Positions 7,670 through 16,499 of a stretch of DNA of 37,305 nucleotides are shown piece after piece; position 1 is the first letter of the stretch; the number at the start of each line of letters is the position of its first letter. Where the stretch lies: positions 1 through 37,305 of the forward strand of contig JABZIV010000022.1 in NCBI GenBank assembly GCA_015258095.1. Reading direction: 5' to 3'. This DNA is from Lachnospiraceae bacterium (GTDB taxonomy: Bacteria; Bacillota; Clostridia; Lachnospirales; Lachnospiraceae). The notes under the pieces are model-generated. The model had not been told where the DNA came from and did not search any database. It saw only the letters and a program-made list of their open reading frames with translations. The position numbers and the translations under genes were made by a program.

Positions 7670-8893
7670 CTAGCCTCCGCAACAGCCTTCATTTGCATAC
7701 TGCATCGGTTTCCAATACTTCTTCATGATATCATCCTGCTTTAAGTTTTTATCCAGGATGCCGAAAGACTGATAATCTTTGATCACTTTCTCCATTGCCG
7801 CTTCGGTCTGCCAATCCGTGATGCCGAAGTTCAGGGAATTGGCAAAATCCAGAACCTTTTCTTTGTCTCCGCTTGCCCAGTTCTTTTCCAAGAGAAGATC
7901 CACATAGGTCTCTTTGTTCTTTTCAATCCAATGGCTACATTCCTTTGCCGCATTCTCCAGCTTCTCTGCCGTAATCGGATTCTCCTTGGCGAAATCTCCA
8001 TTCATAATCTGTACACAGCAGGGCTCAACCTTAAAGTCCTCGTCCGTGGTAAGAGAGCGAATAGGGCGAATCAGTCCTTCGTCTACAAACTTTCTTGCAA
8101 ACATATCGGAAAGCATCGCGCCCTGTACTTCCTTGTTCTGCAAAGCGGCAATCACAGCGTCATTGGCTACGACCTTGTACTTTACTTCTTCCGGTTTAAT
8201 ACCGTCATTATTGAAAAAACGAAGGGCGATATTATGGTCGGAATTGCCGATGCCGTCGCTTAATGACACGGTCTTTCCTTTCAAATCCGCTGTGCTTTTT
8301 ATGTCCGAATCTTTCAAAACATAAAGACTCTTGCAGCCGCTGTGGGCTCCTCCGGTAAATACCAGATTGAGGCCGTTTACGGCAGGAACGAATACAGAAG
8401 CAAGGTGATCTGCCGCAATATCCGCTTTTCCGGTTGCTACGGCATCCTTGGCCTCCGTCATCTCCACGATATTCGTGCTTAATCCCTCCGCCTTATAGAA
8501 GCCTTCTTCCTGTGCAGCACCGAAGGTTCCCGTGCAGAGACCGCCATTGTATCCGATTTCAATCGTTTTCCCGTATGCAGGTTCTTTCTTCCAGGCTTCC
8601 TCTTCTTCCGGACTCAACTTGATCGGGTGATACACAATATCCTTGGCTTCCGCGCGGTCGGAGAAGCCCCCTTTGATTTCCTCTCTCCTGGTATCGCTCC
8701 CCTCGATCTTCGTTTCCGTGTTTTCTCCCTTTCCGTCCGCATCCGCTTTCGTTTCCGCCTTTGTACCGCTCTCCTTCTCTACCGTCGTCTCCGTCTTACT
8801 CTCCGTCTTTCCGACCTGGCTTTGACAAGCCGTAAGGGAAAGGGCCGCAAGAAGAGAAAGGGCCAAGCTGCTCTTCATCCAGTTTCTTTTCAT
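7670..8893 (-). CDS. ABC transporter substrate-binding lipoprotein, NitT/TauT type
   Basis: A solute-binding lipoprotein for the importer encoded by the next two genes upstream. The signal peptide ends in the lipobox LSLTAC with Cys23 as lipid site. Residues 24-85 form a Lys/Glu/Thr-rich linker, followed by a NMT1/SsuA-type fold (IEIGYNGGLCTGTFGAAQEE, then GFYKAEGL, and KADIAADHLASVF). Family members bind sulfonates, taurine, nitrate, bicarbonate or thiamine precursors; the ligand here cannot be read. Unusually, the mature part has seven further cysteines: 120, 187, 292-293, 319 and 404-405, the last pair in a C-terminal GCCGG. These may form disulfides or bind metal or ligand. It starts 19 bp after the ATPase gene with AAGGAGG upstream. 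Confidence 0.9.
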   Translation of the reverse strand: MKRNWMKSSLALSLLAALSLTACQSQVGKTESKTETTVEKESGTKAETKADADGKGENTETKIEGSDTRREEIKGGFSDRAEAKDIVYHPIKLSPEEEEAWKKEPAYGKTIEIGYNGGLCTGTFGAAQEEGFYKAEGLSTNIVEMTEAKDAVATGKADIAADHLASVFVPAVNGLNLVFTGGAHSGCKSLYVLKDSDIKSTADLKGKTVSLSDGIGNSDHNIALRFFNNDGIKPEEVKYKVVANDAVIAALQNKEVQGAMLSDMFARKFVDEGLIRPIRSLTTDEDFKVEPCCVQIMNGDFAKENPITAEKLENAAKECSHWIEKNKETYVDLLLEKNWASGDKEKVLDFANSLNFGITDWQTEAAMEKVIKDYQSFGILDKNLKQDDIMKKYWKPMQYANEGCCGG

Positions 8894-8912
8894 TCTGCCT
8901 CCTTATATTCTT

Positions 8913-9659
8913 CTATTCCTCTGCATCGACGCCGAGGAGACGCATAATTTCTTCCCGGTAAGAAAGAAATTTTGGATCCAATCGTTTTCTTTTATAAGCC
9001 AAATCAATCGGGATATCCCGAAGGACACTGCCCCCCGCTTTCGCCATTACAAGCACTCTCGTTCCCATGTAAATAGCCTCATCCACATCATGGGTGACCA
9101 TCAGCATCATATTCTTCTTCTCCTTCCACAAAAGGAGAAGCTCATCCTGCATCTTCATCCTTGTAAAGGCATCCAGTGCCCCGAGCGGTTCATCCAGAAG
9201 AAAAACTTCCGGCTCATTGATCATGGTTCGAACAAGCGCCACTCTCTGTGCCATTCCGCCGGAAAGCTCATGAGGATAAGCGGAGCGAAAATCGGAAAGA
9301 TGGGTAAGCGCTAGCATTCTTTCTATCTCTTCTTTTTTGTTCTCCTTTCGCACTTTGGGGCCGAAAGCAATATTTTCCTCTACCGTAAGCCAGGGAAAAA
9401 GAGTCGGCTTCTGAAAGGCCATCCCTCTTTTCGCATCCGTTCCCATAATTTCCTCTCCGTCCAGGGAAAGTTTTCCGGAAGTCGGCGTAAGGAGACCGGC
9501 TACAAGGCGGAGCAGAGTGGACTTTCCGCAACCGCTCGGTCCCACGATCGAGATAAATTCGCCTTCCTCCACGGTAAGATTGACCGGCGAAAGAGCAAAG
9601 GTCACTTCCTTCTCTTTTCTGGAGAAACTTTTTGATACATTTTCTAATACTAAAGCCAA
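8913..9659 (-). CDS. ABC transporter ATP-binding protein, SsuB/TauB type
   Basis: The 248-residue ATPase of the importer. It shows Walker A GPSGCGKST near 40, the Q-loop AFQKPTLFPWLTVEENI near 82, the signature LSGGMAQRVAL near 130, Walker B VFLLDEPLGALD near 153 and the H-loop THDVDEA near 188. The start is TTG at 9659 with a GGGGG site seven bases upstream. A short tandem repeat separates it from the permease gene. Two copies would act on the cytosolic face of the permease dimer. Confidence 0.95.
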   Translation of the reverse strand: MALVLENVSKSFSRKEKEVTFALSPVNLTVEEGEFISIVGPSGCGKSTLLRLVAGLLTPTSGKLSLDGEEIMGTDAKRGMAFQKPTLFPWLTVEENIAFGPKVRKENKKEEIERMLALTHLSDFRSAYPHELSGGMAQRVALVRTMINEPEVFLLDEPLGALDAFTRMKMQDELLLLWKEKKNMMLMVTHDVDEAIYMGTRVLVMAKAGGSVLRDIPIDLAYKRKRLDPKFLSYREEIMRLLGVDAEE

Positions 9660-9673
9660 AATGCGCCCCCTAA

Positions 9674-9736
9674 CTTGTCCCGTCTTCCCTTTTTCATTCT
9701 TGTCCTGCCTTCTATCGTTCTCATCCCGCCTTCTAT
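9674..9736. repeat. 21-bp tandem repeat starting at the permease stop codon
   Basis: Two 21-bp copies (9716-9736 and 9695-9715) match at 17 of 21 positions; the first includes the permease TAG stop. A degenerate third copy follows (9674-9694) with slightly different phase. Confidence 0.7.
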
Positions 9737-10740
9737 TTGACGAGTCCTTCCTGCCAGCGAAGAACGCGGCTCTTGATCTGATTCAAAATAAAATTGACGG
9801 AGACGAAAATGACACAAATCAAAATAATTGCACCATACATCTTCCCATACTCTGCCCAACTCTTCTGCCAGGTGATGTACCAGCCGAGTCCCGACTCCAC
9901 CCCAATCATCTCCGCAATCATCAGTGCCATACAGGCTGAACTCATCGCCTGCACCAGACCCTGAAAGATACTCGGAAGGGCAGACGGAATGGCAATACGA
10001 AGCACCAGATCGCGCTCCTTCGCTCCCAGTGTCTTTGCCGCTTCATAATAGGCTTTATCGATATTGTGGATTCCGGTGATGGTCGAAAGCGTAACGGAGA
10101 ACCAGACGCCGAGAGCAATGATGAAAACACTTCCTCGAAATAAAGAGGTCGCGAGTACCATGACAATCGGAATCCAGGTTGTACTGGGAATCGCCCCGAG
10201 GAGTTTCAGAAACGGCGCAATCCAGTACTCCACTTTCTTGTTATAGCCACAGGCAATGCCGGTCAAGAGCCCCACCAGCACGCCCAGGAAATAGCCTGAA
10301 AAAAGTAAAAATAAAGAACTGCCTGTGCATTGTAAGAGATAAACACGGTCCTTCAGCATGGCGGAGAGGACCTGATCAATACTGGGAAAATACGGCATAA
10401 TCAGAATATTGCTCTTCAGGGTCAGAAGGTCATACGAAAGAAGAAGGAAAAATACCAGCGCACGAAACGGCGCATGATACAGATAATTTTGCCTTGCCCT
10501 CCTACTACGAAAGGATAGACAAAAGGAGAGAAGATTCAAAAGAAGCAGAAGGGCAAGAAATGCGGCATATACATAGCTTGCGGAAAAGCCTTCATGGTTC
10601 GGCACATAAAAATACTCCAGAACGGCTAAAATACCGAAGCAGAAGGGAGACAGAGCAATAGCAAGTTCTCTCCCCTTTCTTCTCCGGGACGGGTTCTCCG
10701 CTCTCCTCTTTTCTTCTTTTTCCAAACTTTCCGCTTTCAT
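9733..10740 (-). CDS. ABC transporter permease, SsuC/TauC type
   Basis: The 335-residue membrane subunit of the NitT/TauT-type importer. A charged N-terminus (about 1-27) is followed by extra hydrophobic segments near 28-110, then a standard binding-protein-dependent permease domain with about six helices. The EAA loop that contacts the ATPase is visible as YYEAAKTLGAKERDLVLRIA near 231-250, followed by IPSALPSIFQGL. Usual family members have about 250 residues; the additional 100 at the N-terminus, with two or three predicted helices, are uncommon. It is the first gene of the importer operon and has a recognisable promoter upstream. Confidence 0.93.
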   Translation of the reverse strand: MKAESLEKEEKRRAENPSRRRKGRELAIALSPFCFGILAVLEYFYVPNHEGFSASYVYAAFLALLLLLNLLSFCLSFRSRRARQNYLYHAPFRALVFFLLLSYDLLTLKSNILIMPYFPSIDQVLSAMLKDRVYLLQCTGSSLFLLFSGYFLGVLVGLLTGIACGYNKKVEYWIAPFLKLLGAIPSTTWIPIVMVLATSLFRGSVFIIALGVWFSVTLSTITGIHNIDKAYYEAAKTLGAKERDLVLRIAIPSALPSIFQGLVQAMSSACMALMIAEMIGVESGLGWYITWQKSWAEYGKMYGAIILICVIFVSVNFILNQIKSRVLRWQEGLVK

Positions 10741-10835
10741 CTTTCACCGCCTTTCCCTTCTCTTTTTCAAACCTTCCCTATTCTATGCCTCGTATAGAGA
10801 GCTTGTCTAATTGGCATTCTAAATACCGGATGCTT

Positions 10836-10864
10836 TCTATAAAAAGATACGATAAAAGATACAA
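10836..10864 (-). promoter_or_regulatory. Promoter of the ABC importer operon with direct repeats
   Basis: TTGTAT (10864-10859), 17-base spacer, TATAGA (10841-10836). The sequence GTATCTTTTATC is followed at once by GTATCTTTTTAT, a near-perfect 12-bp direct repeat covering the core promoter, which could be an operator. The ATG lies about 95 bases downstream. Confidence 0.5.
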
Positions 10865-10901
10865 CAAGAAGTCTCAGGCTTCCCCTGCGCCACTTGTTAA
10901 A

Positions 10902-10940
10902 AATGAGATACCGCGCGCAAAGCGCGTGATATCTCATTAT
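10902..10940. other. GC-rich palindrome after the surface-protein terminator
   Basis: AATGAGATA (10902-10910) and TATCTCATT (10930-10938) flank CGCGC/GCGCG arms around a GCAAA loop. It lies between two minus-strand genes, just beyond the surface-protein terminator. On the minus strand a short T-run follows, so it could be a second terminator. The rest of 10741-11042 holds only the importer promoter and leader; no gene is seen. Confidence 0.6.
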
Positions 10941-10977
10941 AAATAAAAAAGAGCAGAAACTTTTCTCTCTGCTCTTT
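10941..10977 (-). terminator. Rho-independent terminator of the surface-protein gene
   Basis: Stem AAAGAGCAGA (10977-10968) with TCTGCTCTTT (10957-10948), 10-base loop, then TTTATTT (10947-10941). Confidence 0.85.
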
Positions 10978-11042
10978 ATTCTAAAGCCTTACATCAATAT
11001 TCTTTTTTAGCGGAGCAGAATCTATCCTCTGCCATCAGGCAT

Positions 11043-13511
11043 CTACTTCGTCTTTTTTCTCTTCTCCGTATAAAGCACGGCAAGAAGCAAGACTGCGGAG
11101 CCGCCGAAGAGGAAGAGGTATGTCATAGACCGACTCTGGTCTCCTGTCTTCGTCTTTCTCGAAGCATCCAGCACGCTGCCATCCTTCGCTCTTTCTTCTC
11201 CCTTTACTTCCCCCTTCAATGCCGTCTTTCCATCTGCGGTCGGTTTAGAAGCATCACGGTTTTCACCCAGTACAGCGGACGGGTTCTTCGCATTTTTCAC
11301 ATTGGGCTTTGGTCCATGATTTCCGCCGTTTCCGCCATTGCCTCCCCCATTTCCGCCATTGCTTCCGCCGTTACTCGGATCATTCGGCTTCAACTTCGTG
11401 TTGGTAAAGACATTGACATATCCGGTAGCGGCATCACCGGAAGTACTGGAACTGTAGCCGGGAACCGCATCCTCCGTCACCTTATACTGAATCGTTTGTC
11501 CGCCCTTCGTTTTCTCCAGGTTGGTAAACGTATACTGCCAGTTGTTCTGTGCGGAAAGAACCTGTGTTGCAATGACCTTCCCGTCTGCAACGAGTCTTAC
11601 GGTTACGGATGCCGGATGATCTCCTTTTCCGTTCCAAACCTTTGTTACCGGAATGGAAATTTTATTATCAATCGTATTGGTTAAAGTAAATCCTAAGCTC
11701 TGTGTACCGGAAATAGCCGGGCTATAGCCGCTAACCGCATTCTCCCGAATGCTGTAGTTGTAGAGCTTTCCGTCCTCATCATACTTCGGCAAATCCTGGA
11801 AAACAGCCTTCCAGCTGTTGTCCTGGCTGAGATCCATCGTTGTCCCGCTTCCCTGTCCGTTTCGAAGCAGTTCAACCGTTACCTTATTCGGTCTCTTCTG
11901 CGCTTTATTTCCCGCATCAACCCACTTTTTCGTAACGCTTATGCTTCTCTTCTGTCCTGCCTTTACATTCGTCACCTTCAATACGGCAACCTTGTTCGCA
12001 TCAAAGCTGTCCGCAGTGATGCTGTACTTCTCCTTGGAAAGGAGATACCCTTGCGGCGCGGCAATTTCCTGGACGGTATACGTGTCTTTCAAAAGGTCGC
12101 TAAGAACCGCCTCACCGTTTTCATCGGTGCTTACCGTTCCGACCTGAATATTCTGGCTGTTCGCAACGGCAAACTTTGCGCCTTTTAAAACAGCGCCGTC
12201 TTCATCCGTCTTCTTGATATTGATGCTGTAGTTGTCTCCACTACCGGAACCGCCGGAGTTCTGTACGAAGAAGTCGTACTTCGCCTTTATCGGAGAACCG
12301 CCCGCACCATCGGAGTCCACTTCAATATCATTTTTATAATCAAAATTCGCTTTGGGTACTCCATCAAACTTTACATAATAGAAGATCTCATAACCCTGAT
12401 CCGCAGTAGCATTTCCAAGATGCAGGAGGAAGTTCTTCTTTCCCGGTGCATTCTGCTTAAATTCCTTCTCAATGGCATGCATGTTCGGTGCACCGTCTGT
12501 AAAAGTGTCATTCCGAAGATCCCAGTGCTTTCCGTTGATTGGATCCGGATTCCACTTTGTCCCTTCAAAATGTCCTCTCTGCCATTTTCCCTTTCGAATG
12601 GATACCGGATGCGTATCATCTACATAGTAGGAGAAAGAGCCCTCTCCCAAAGCATCCTTTAAGGTGAGATTGTTTCTCGCCTCTCCCAAATTGATCAGGA
12701 TACGATAACGAACCAGTTTAATCTTGTTTCCGGTCTGGGGATCGGTAGTCTCGGACAGGGTCTGATTGGCATCTTTTACAAGCTTAAAATCACTGTCCTT
12801 CTCGATACCGGTGTAATGAACTTTCCCTGCAATCGTGAAAGTATTGCTCTGATTCACGGTAAGATTTCCGCTAATATCCTTTGCCGCCGGTTCTTTCGAG
12901 GCATTGACCTGTACGGAAATAGAGAAATTTACCTTGATATCACTCTTCGTCTCCACAAAAGAGCTATAGGTCAGAGTCACGGTATTCGTTGCCAGATCAT
13001 AGTGCGCGGATGCCACTAAATCATTCCCGCTTTTAATCGGAAAGTCTTCCGACTTTAATCCGGTAAAGGAATCCGGTAGCTGAATCGTCGTAGTGTCTCC
13101 GCTCTTCGGATTCTGTCCGTTCGGGATGGAATACGCTACCTTAATTCCCAGATTCGTATGATTGCTGACAGAAGAACCGTTATAGGCATTTCCCTTACTG
13201 TCCGTATAGGAAGCATCCGTAATATTCACAGCAATCGACTTACTGTTCTCGGCAGTAGCCGCCCCGCTTTCGCTGGTCAATGCCATCGTCTGCATTGCAC
13301 CGGCTGCCTGTACTTTCTCCTCTTCACTCTTCGCCTGCGCGGCACGAATATCCTCTTCAGAAGGAACGCCGGAGCTTGCAGAAGGGGTGGTAATCGTACT
13401 TTCCGATGCAGTGCCGGAAGTTCCCAGCTCTTCAGCCTGTGCCAGAGACAAACCCTGCCAAGCCATTGCTACGGCCATCAAGATCGCCAGCAATTTTCTT
13501 TTTCGCTTCAT
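11043..13511 (-). CDS. Cell-wall-anchored surface protein with SpaA and Cna_B domains
   Basis: An 822-residue secreted protein. A signal peptide (1-26, ending LSLAQA) and a Ser/Thr/Glu-rich segment precede an adhesin-like region (about 90-415) resembling the double Ig-like head of Gram-positive adhesins. Then come a SpaA-type domain (428-515, isopeptide features IKKTD and QEIAAPQGY), a Cna_B domain (521-613, starting ISVTKKWVD, with IRENAVSGY) and a second Cna_B (617-705, with VTEDAVPGY). A Gly/Asn-rich linker (709-733) leads to the wall-anchor: KTKTGD at 786-791, a helix (about 797-813) and a basic tail EKRKKTK. The LP of LPxTG is replaced by KT, so a sortase of different specificity is likely. 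No sortase or partner pilin is in the window. ATG at 13511 has AAGGAG upstream. Likely role: adhesion to host or other cells. Confidence 0.9.
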   Translation of the reverse strand: MKRKRKLLAILMAVAMAWQGLSLAQAEELGTSGTASESTITTPSASSGVPSEEDIRAAQAKSEEEKVQAAGAMQTMALTSESGAATAENSKSIAVNITDASYTDSKGNAYNGSSVSNHTNLGIKVAYSIPNGQNPKSGDTTTIQLPDSFTGLKSEDFPIKSGNDLVASAHYDLATNTVTLTYSSFVETKSDIKVNFSISVQVNASKEPAAKDISGNLTVNQSNTFTIAGKVHYTGIEKDSDFKLVKDANQTLSETTDPQTGNKIKLVRYRILINLGEARNNLTLKDALGEGSFSYYVDDTHPVSIRKGKWQRGHFEGTKWNPDPINGKHWDLRNDTFTDGAPNMHAIEKEFKQNAPGKKNFLLHLGNATADQGYEIFYYVKFDGVPKANFDYKNDIEVDSDGAGGSPIKAKYDFFVQNSGGSGSGDNYSINIKKTDEDGAVLKGAKFAVANSQNIQVGTVSTDENGEAVLSDLLKDTYTVQEIAAPQGYLLSKEKYSITADSFDANKVAVLKVTNVKAGQKRSISVTKKWVDAGNKAQKRPNKVTVELLRNGQGSGTTMDLSQDNSWKAVFQDLPKYDEDGKLYNYSIRENAVSGYSPAISGTQSLGFTLTNTIDNKISIPVTKVWNGKGDHPASVTVRLVADGKVIATQVLSAQNNWQYTFTNLEKTKGGQTIQYKVTEDAVPGYSSSTSGDAATGYVNVFTNTKLKPNDPSNGGSNGGNGGGNGGNGGNHGPKPNVKNAKNPSAVLGENRDASKPTADGKTALKGEVKGEERAKDGSVLDASRKTKTGDQSRSMTYLFLFGGSAVLLLAVLYTEKRKKTK

Positions 13512-13525
13512 CTTTTTACTCCTTC

Positions 13526-13606
13526 TTGCACCCTTCCAAAAGAGTGCAAACCAAGCCTACACTTCTCTCTTCTTCTCCATTTCAAAAAACTTAATCATTA
13601 AGTTTT
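13526..13606 (-). promoter_or_regulatory. Leader hairpins of the surface-protein gene
   Basis: Two hairpins lie in the 5' untranslated region. AAAACTTAA/TTAAGTTTT with a three-base loop (13606-13586) is followed by two more T and could be an attenuator or a protein-binding palindrome. TTGCAC/GTGCAA (about 13550-13527) sits directly upstream of the AAGGAG site and could affect translation. Confidence 0.5.
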
Positions 13607-13615
13607 CGCTTATAC

Positions 13616-13643
13616 AGTCTATCACAATTTAATAATAATTCAA
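13616..13643 (-). promoter_or_regulatory. Probable promoter of the surface-protein gene
   Basis: TTGAAT (13643-13638), 16-base spacer, TAGACT (13621-13616). An alternative -10, TATAAG, lies at 13614-13609 but lacks a good -35. The region is strongly AT-rich. Confidence 0.45.
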
Positions 13644-13767
13644 GAAAGAGCGAATTCCTCTATAAAATAAAGCTTTTTGCATAAATATTTTCCGAAAAAT
13701 ACAAAAAAACACAATCACTTTGTATAGACTGTTCCTTATTTTTCCGGAAAAAATAGATTTTTCTAAG

Positions 13768-16296
13768 TTAATTGATTTCCGTTGCCAAAACCGGACCGCC
13801 GAAAAGATAGCCCTGAATGATGTCACAGCCATATTCGTTCAGCTTCTCATACTGCCATTCTTCCTCTACTCCTTCCACAATGACCACCATCCCGAGATCA
13901 TGCACAATACTGATGAGGTTTCGAACAACATCGCCGTTCGCAGACAGGAAATGATCCACGATGGACTTATCCATCTTGACCGTATTTAACGGAATGTAGG
14001 GAAGATAAGCAAAACTGCTGTATCCGGTACCGAAATCATCCAGATGCAGTTCAATGCCCGCATCCACGAGTCTGCGAAAAACCGCCTTCGTCTGTCTGGA
14101 TTCTTCAAAGAGAATACTTTCCGTAATCTCCAAGACCACATAGCGCGTAGGAATACCGTAGCGTTCTAACTGATAAAGAAGAAAGTCGACAAAATCATCA
14201 TCGTAGATCTGATAACTGCTGAAGTTAATGGATATCGGACAAAGATCCCTGCCTTCATCCTTCCATCTTGCCAACTGTCTGACGACCTGCTCCACGGCAA
14301 TTTTTCCAAGCTTCGTAATATAGCCATATTGCTCCGCAACCGGAATAAACTGATCCGGTGAGCAAACTTCGTTCCGAATCCGAAGAAGGGATTCAAAGCC
14401 CACGATCTTCCTGCTCTTACACTCCACCTGCGGTTGATACACCATGTAGAACGCATTTTCCTGAATGGCTTTCTCTACCATATTTAAAATCTGATTAATC
14501 TTCTCTTTCTTATACCGCAGTTCATCCGTATAGAAAACGAAATGATTTTTTCCTTTGCTCTTCGCTGCCGCTAAGGCAATCCCCGCTGACAAAACCACCT
14601 CTTTCGGATTTTCATTTCCGTGAGAATAAGCAATTCCCCCGGAAGCCTTCATATAGACCGTTTCTTCGGACACGGTAATGGAGCGGTAAAAAGCGGACTG
14701 TATCTCTCCTACTTCCAGGGAGTTACTCTGCAATATTGCACCGGGAAAAATGATTAGGAACTCATCTCCCCCATAACGGGATGCCACGGCACCATACTCT
14801 TTCTCCATCAGCTTCAAACGATTTGCCACGGCGGACAAATACAAATCTCCCGTCTCATACCCGCGCAGCTCATTCAATTCCTTCAGGTTATCGATATCCA
14901 CCAGAACACAGCTGAAGTCGGTATGCCCTTTTAAAAGCTCTTCCATACTGGAAAGGGCAGTCTGCCGATTCAGAAGTTCTGTCAGATAGTCATAGCGTAA
15001 TCGATGAGAAAGCTGATCCTGCTCTACCGCGAGGTGATCGTTTTCCTCTTCCAGAATACGGAACAATTTCTTGCTGCGCATCCGGCTAAACAAAAAGGCA
15101 AAAGAAAATAAAAATAAAACCCAAAAAGGAAGGAGCACAATCAGGATAATCTCCCTGTATTCCGTCCATAAATCCGAGATGCCGTCATCCAGTACCGCAT
15201 CCTTCGGTAACCTTTTCAGAGACAAATGATAGGCGGAGAGAATACGCTTACTGAAGAGGAGCTCGGAATGGCTGTCTTCCTTCATCGGCTCTTTCGAAAT
15301 CTCCACTTTTCCGGAAAGCACACTGCCCAAAAGCCTTGCGGCTTCTTCCGCCATACTCCGATAATCAAAGACGCGTCCGCCGATAAATCCGGGATAGTTT
15401 TCATCCATAAAGTAGCCGTAGACCGGCGTGTTCACCTCTTTGAGAATCAGTTTCTCCATCTGCTCTTTCGGATAAATATTCCCGTCTTTGTCCTCCGAAG
15501 CATTCATATAGATAAGGATGTTTTCCTTCCCGATGTCCTTTAGAGACTGTAAGAATTGTTCTTTATCAAGCTGGGAAAGGTCAATTCCGGCAAAACGATA
15601 ATCGGGAAAATTTCTCTGCACACTTTGAAAATCATCTCTTGCCGCCGTCCCAAAATAACTGCCGTCATAGATCGCGATAATGGATTTTGCTTTATCCTGT
15701 AACTTCGTTGCGGCAACTACCGTGTCTTCCAGATTCGGCAGGCAGTAAAAACCGCTAACCAGGCTGTTCTGTTCCGCGCTTTTCGCGAGAACCATATTAT
15801 GGACGGAGAAGAAAATCATGGGAATATCCGGGAACAGACTGTCTTTAAACTGCATGGCAAGTTCGAGACTCCGGTCGTCTCCGAGCAAAATGCCGTCATA
15901 GGGCAAAGCTTTTTTCGCGAGATAACTTTGCATCATGGCAAGAAACGCATCCTCTGTTTCCGCCGCTTTGCTCTGGTAAAGATGGAGATTCAGACTGTCC
16001 AGATGCACTTTCGTATCCTGAAAAACATCTTCCAATCCTTCCAGCTGCTTCTGGTAGACCGGGTCATAAGAATCATAAGAACTTAAAAAAAGGATGTTCT
16101 TTGCAGGTAAATGAGCAAGACTCTCCTTTTCCTCTACATCCTTTTCTTTCCGTGTGATGCTGTTCCATTCTTTCGGTTTGACCTGAAAATAATTCTTCCA
16201 GGCACGAAGGGAAAGTACGACAAAAATAAGCAGAAATACAATTCCCGCTAAAAGAAGACTCAGACCGAGCAGGCGATTTCCTTCTCTTTTTCCCAT
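13768..16296 (-). CDS. Membrane GGDEF-EAL protein with extracellular binding-protein-like domain
   Basis: A cyclic-di-GMP turnover protein of 842 residues from the ATG at 16296 (GAGGGG upstream); a TTG five codons earlier is possible. Helix one is at about 10-31. Residues 65-340 resemble the ABC-substrate-binding-like sensor family (ILFLSSYDSYDPVYQKQLEG, YDGILLGDDRSLELA). Helix two is at about 383-405, followed by a short coiled stretch. The GGDEF domain (430-590) has an intact RYGGDEF at 507-513. The EAL domain (about 602-842) has GFESLLR at the EAL site (Glu635 kept), INFSSYQ, LEITES, DDFGTGYSSF, KMDKS and EGVE, so the main catalytic residues appear present. Either activity could dominate. 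The sensor domain implies control by an extracellular ligand. It is monocistronic. Confidence 0.93.
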   Translation of the reverse strand: MGKREGNRLLGLSLLLAGIVFLLIFVVLSLRAWKNYFQVKPKEWNSITRKEKDVEEKESLAHLPAKNILFLSSYDSYDPVYQKQLEGLEDVFQDTKVHLDSLNLHLYQSKAAETEDAFLAMMQSYLAKKALPYDGILLGDDRSLELAMQFKDSLFPDIPMIFFSVHNMVLAKSAEQNSLVSGFYCLPNLEDTVVAATKLQDKAKSIIAIYDGSYFGTAARDDFQSVQRNFPDYRFAGIDLSQLDKEQFLQSLKDIGKENILIYMNASEDKDGNIYPKEQMEKLILKEVNTPVYGYFMDENYPGFIGGRVFDYRSMAEEAARLLGSVLSGKVEISKEPMKEDSHSELLFSKRILSAYHLSLKRLPKDAVLDDGISDLWTEYREIILIVLLPFWVLFLFSFAFLFSRMRSKKLFRILEEENDHLAVEQDQLSHRLRYDYLTELLNRQTALSSMEELLKGHTDFSCVLVDIDNLKELNELRGYETGDLYLSAVANRLKLMEKEYGAVASRYGGDEFLIIFPGAILQSNSLEVGEIQSAFYRSITVSEETVYMKASGGIAYSHGNENPKEVVLSAGIALAAAKSKGKNHFVFYTDELRYKKEKINQILNMVEKAIQENAFYMVYQPQVECKSRKIVGFESLLRIRNEVCSPDQFIPVAEQYGYITKLGKIAVEQVVRQLARWKDEGRDLCPISINFSSYQIYDDDFVDFLLYQLERYGIPTRYVVLEITESILFEESRQTKAVFRRLVDAGIELHLDDFGTGYSSFAYLPYIPLNTVKMDKSIVDHFLSANGDVVRNLISIVHDLGMVVIVEGVEEEWQYEKLNEYGCDIIQGYLFGGPVLATEIN

Positions 16297-16326
16297 CCTA
16301 ACCCCTCGCAATTACTCTTCTCCCCA

Positions 16327-16357
16327 GTAATCTCTATACAAGGTAATCTCTACAAGC
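16327..16357. repeat. Short tandem duplication upstream of the GGDEF-EAL gene
   Basis: GTAATCTCTATACAAG (16327-16342) is followed directly by GTAATCTCTACAAGC (16343-16357). It lies in the promoter/leader region of the GGDEF-EAL gene. Confidence 0.6.
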
Positions 16358-16430
16358 TACCGAACGTTCTACGCACGGTATTCGCTATCTATCCATGAGA
16401 AACCGCACAGTTCTATGCGATACGCATGAT

Positions 16431-16467
16431 AAATAAACAAAAAGAGGTATCTCCTAAATACCTCTTT
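16431..16467 (-). terminator. Rho-independent terminator of ilvD
   Basis: Stem AAAGAGGTAT (16467-16458) with ATACCTCTTT (16450-16441), 7-base loop, then TTGTTTATTT. Confidence 0.88.
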
Positions 16468-16499
16468 CAGTGTACATGATTTCTTTAAATATGCAAGTC

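Noticed and set aside
13614..13731. Matching ACAGTCTAT and ATAGACTGT sites about 100 bp apart as a paired operator
   Set aside because: Only nine bases in a very AT-rich region, and one copy overlaps the putative -10 box; not enough to support a regulator site.
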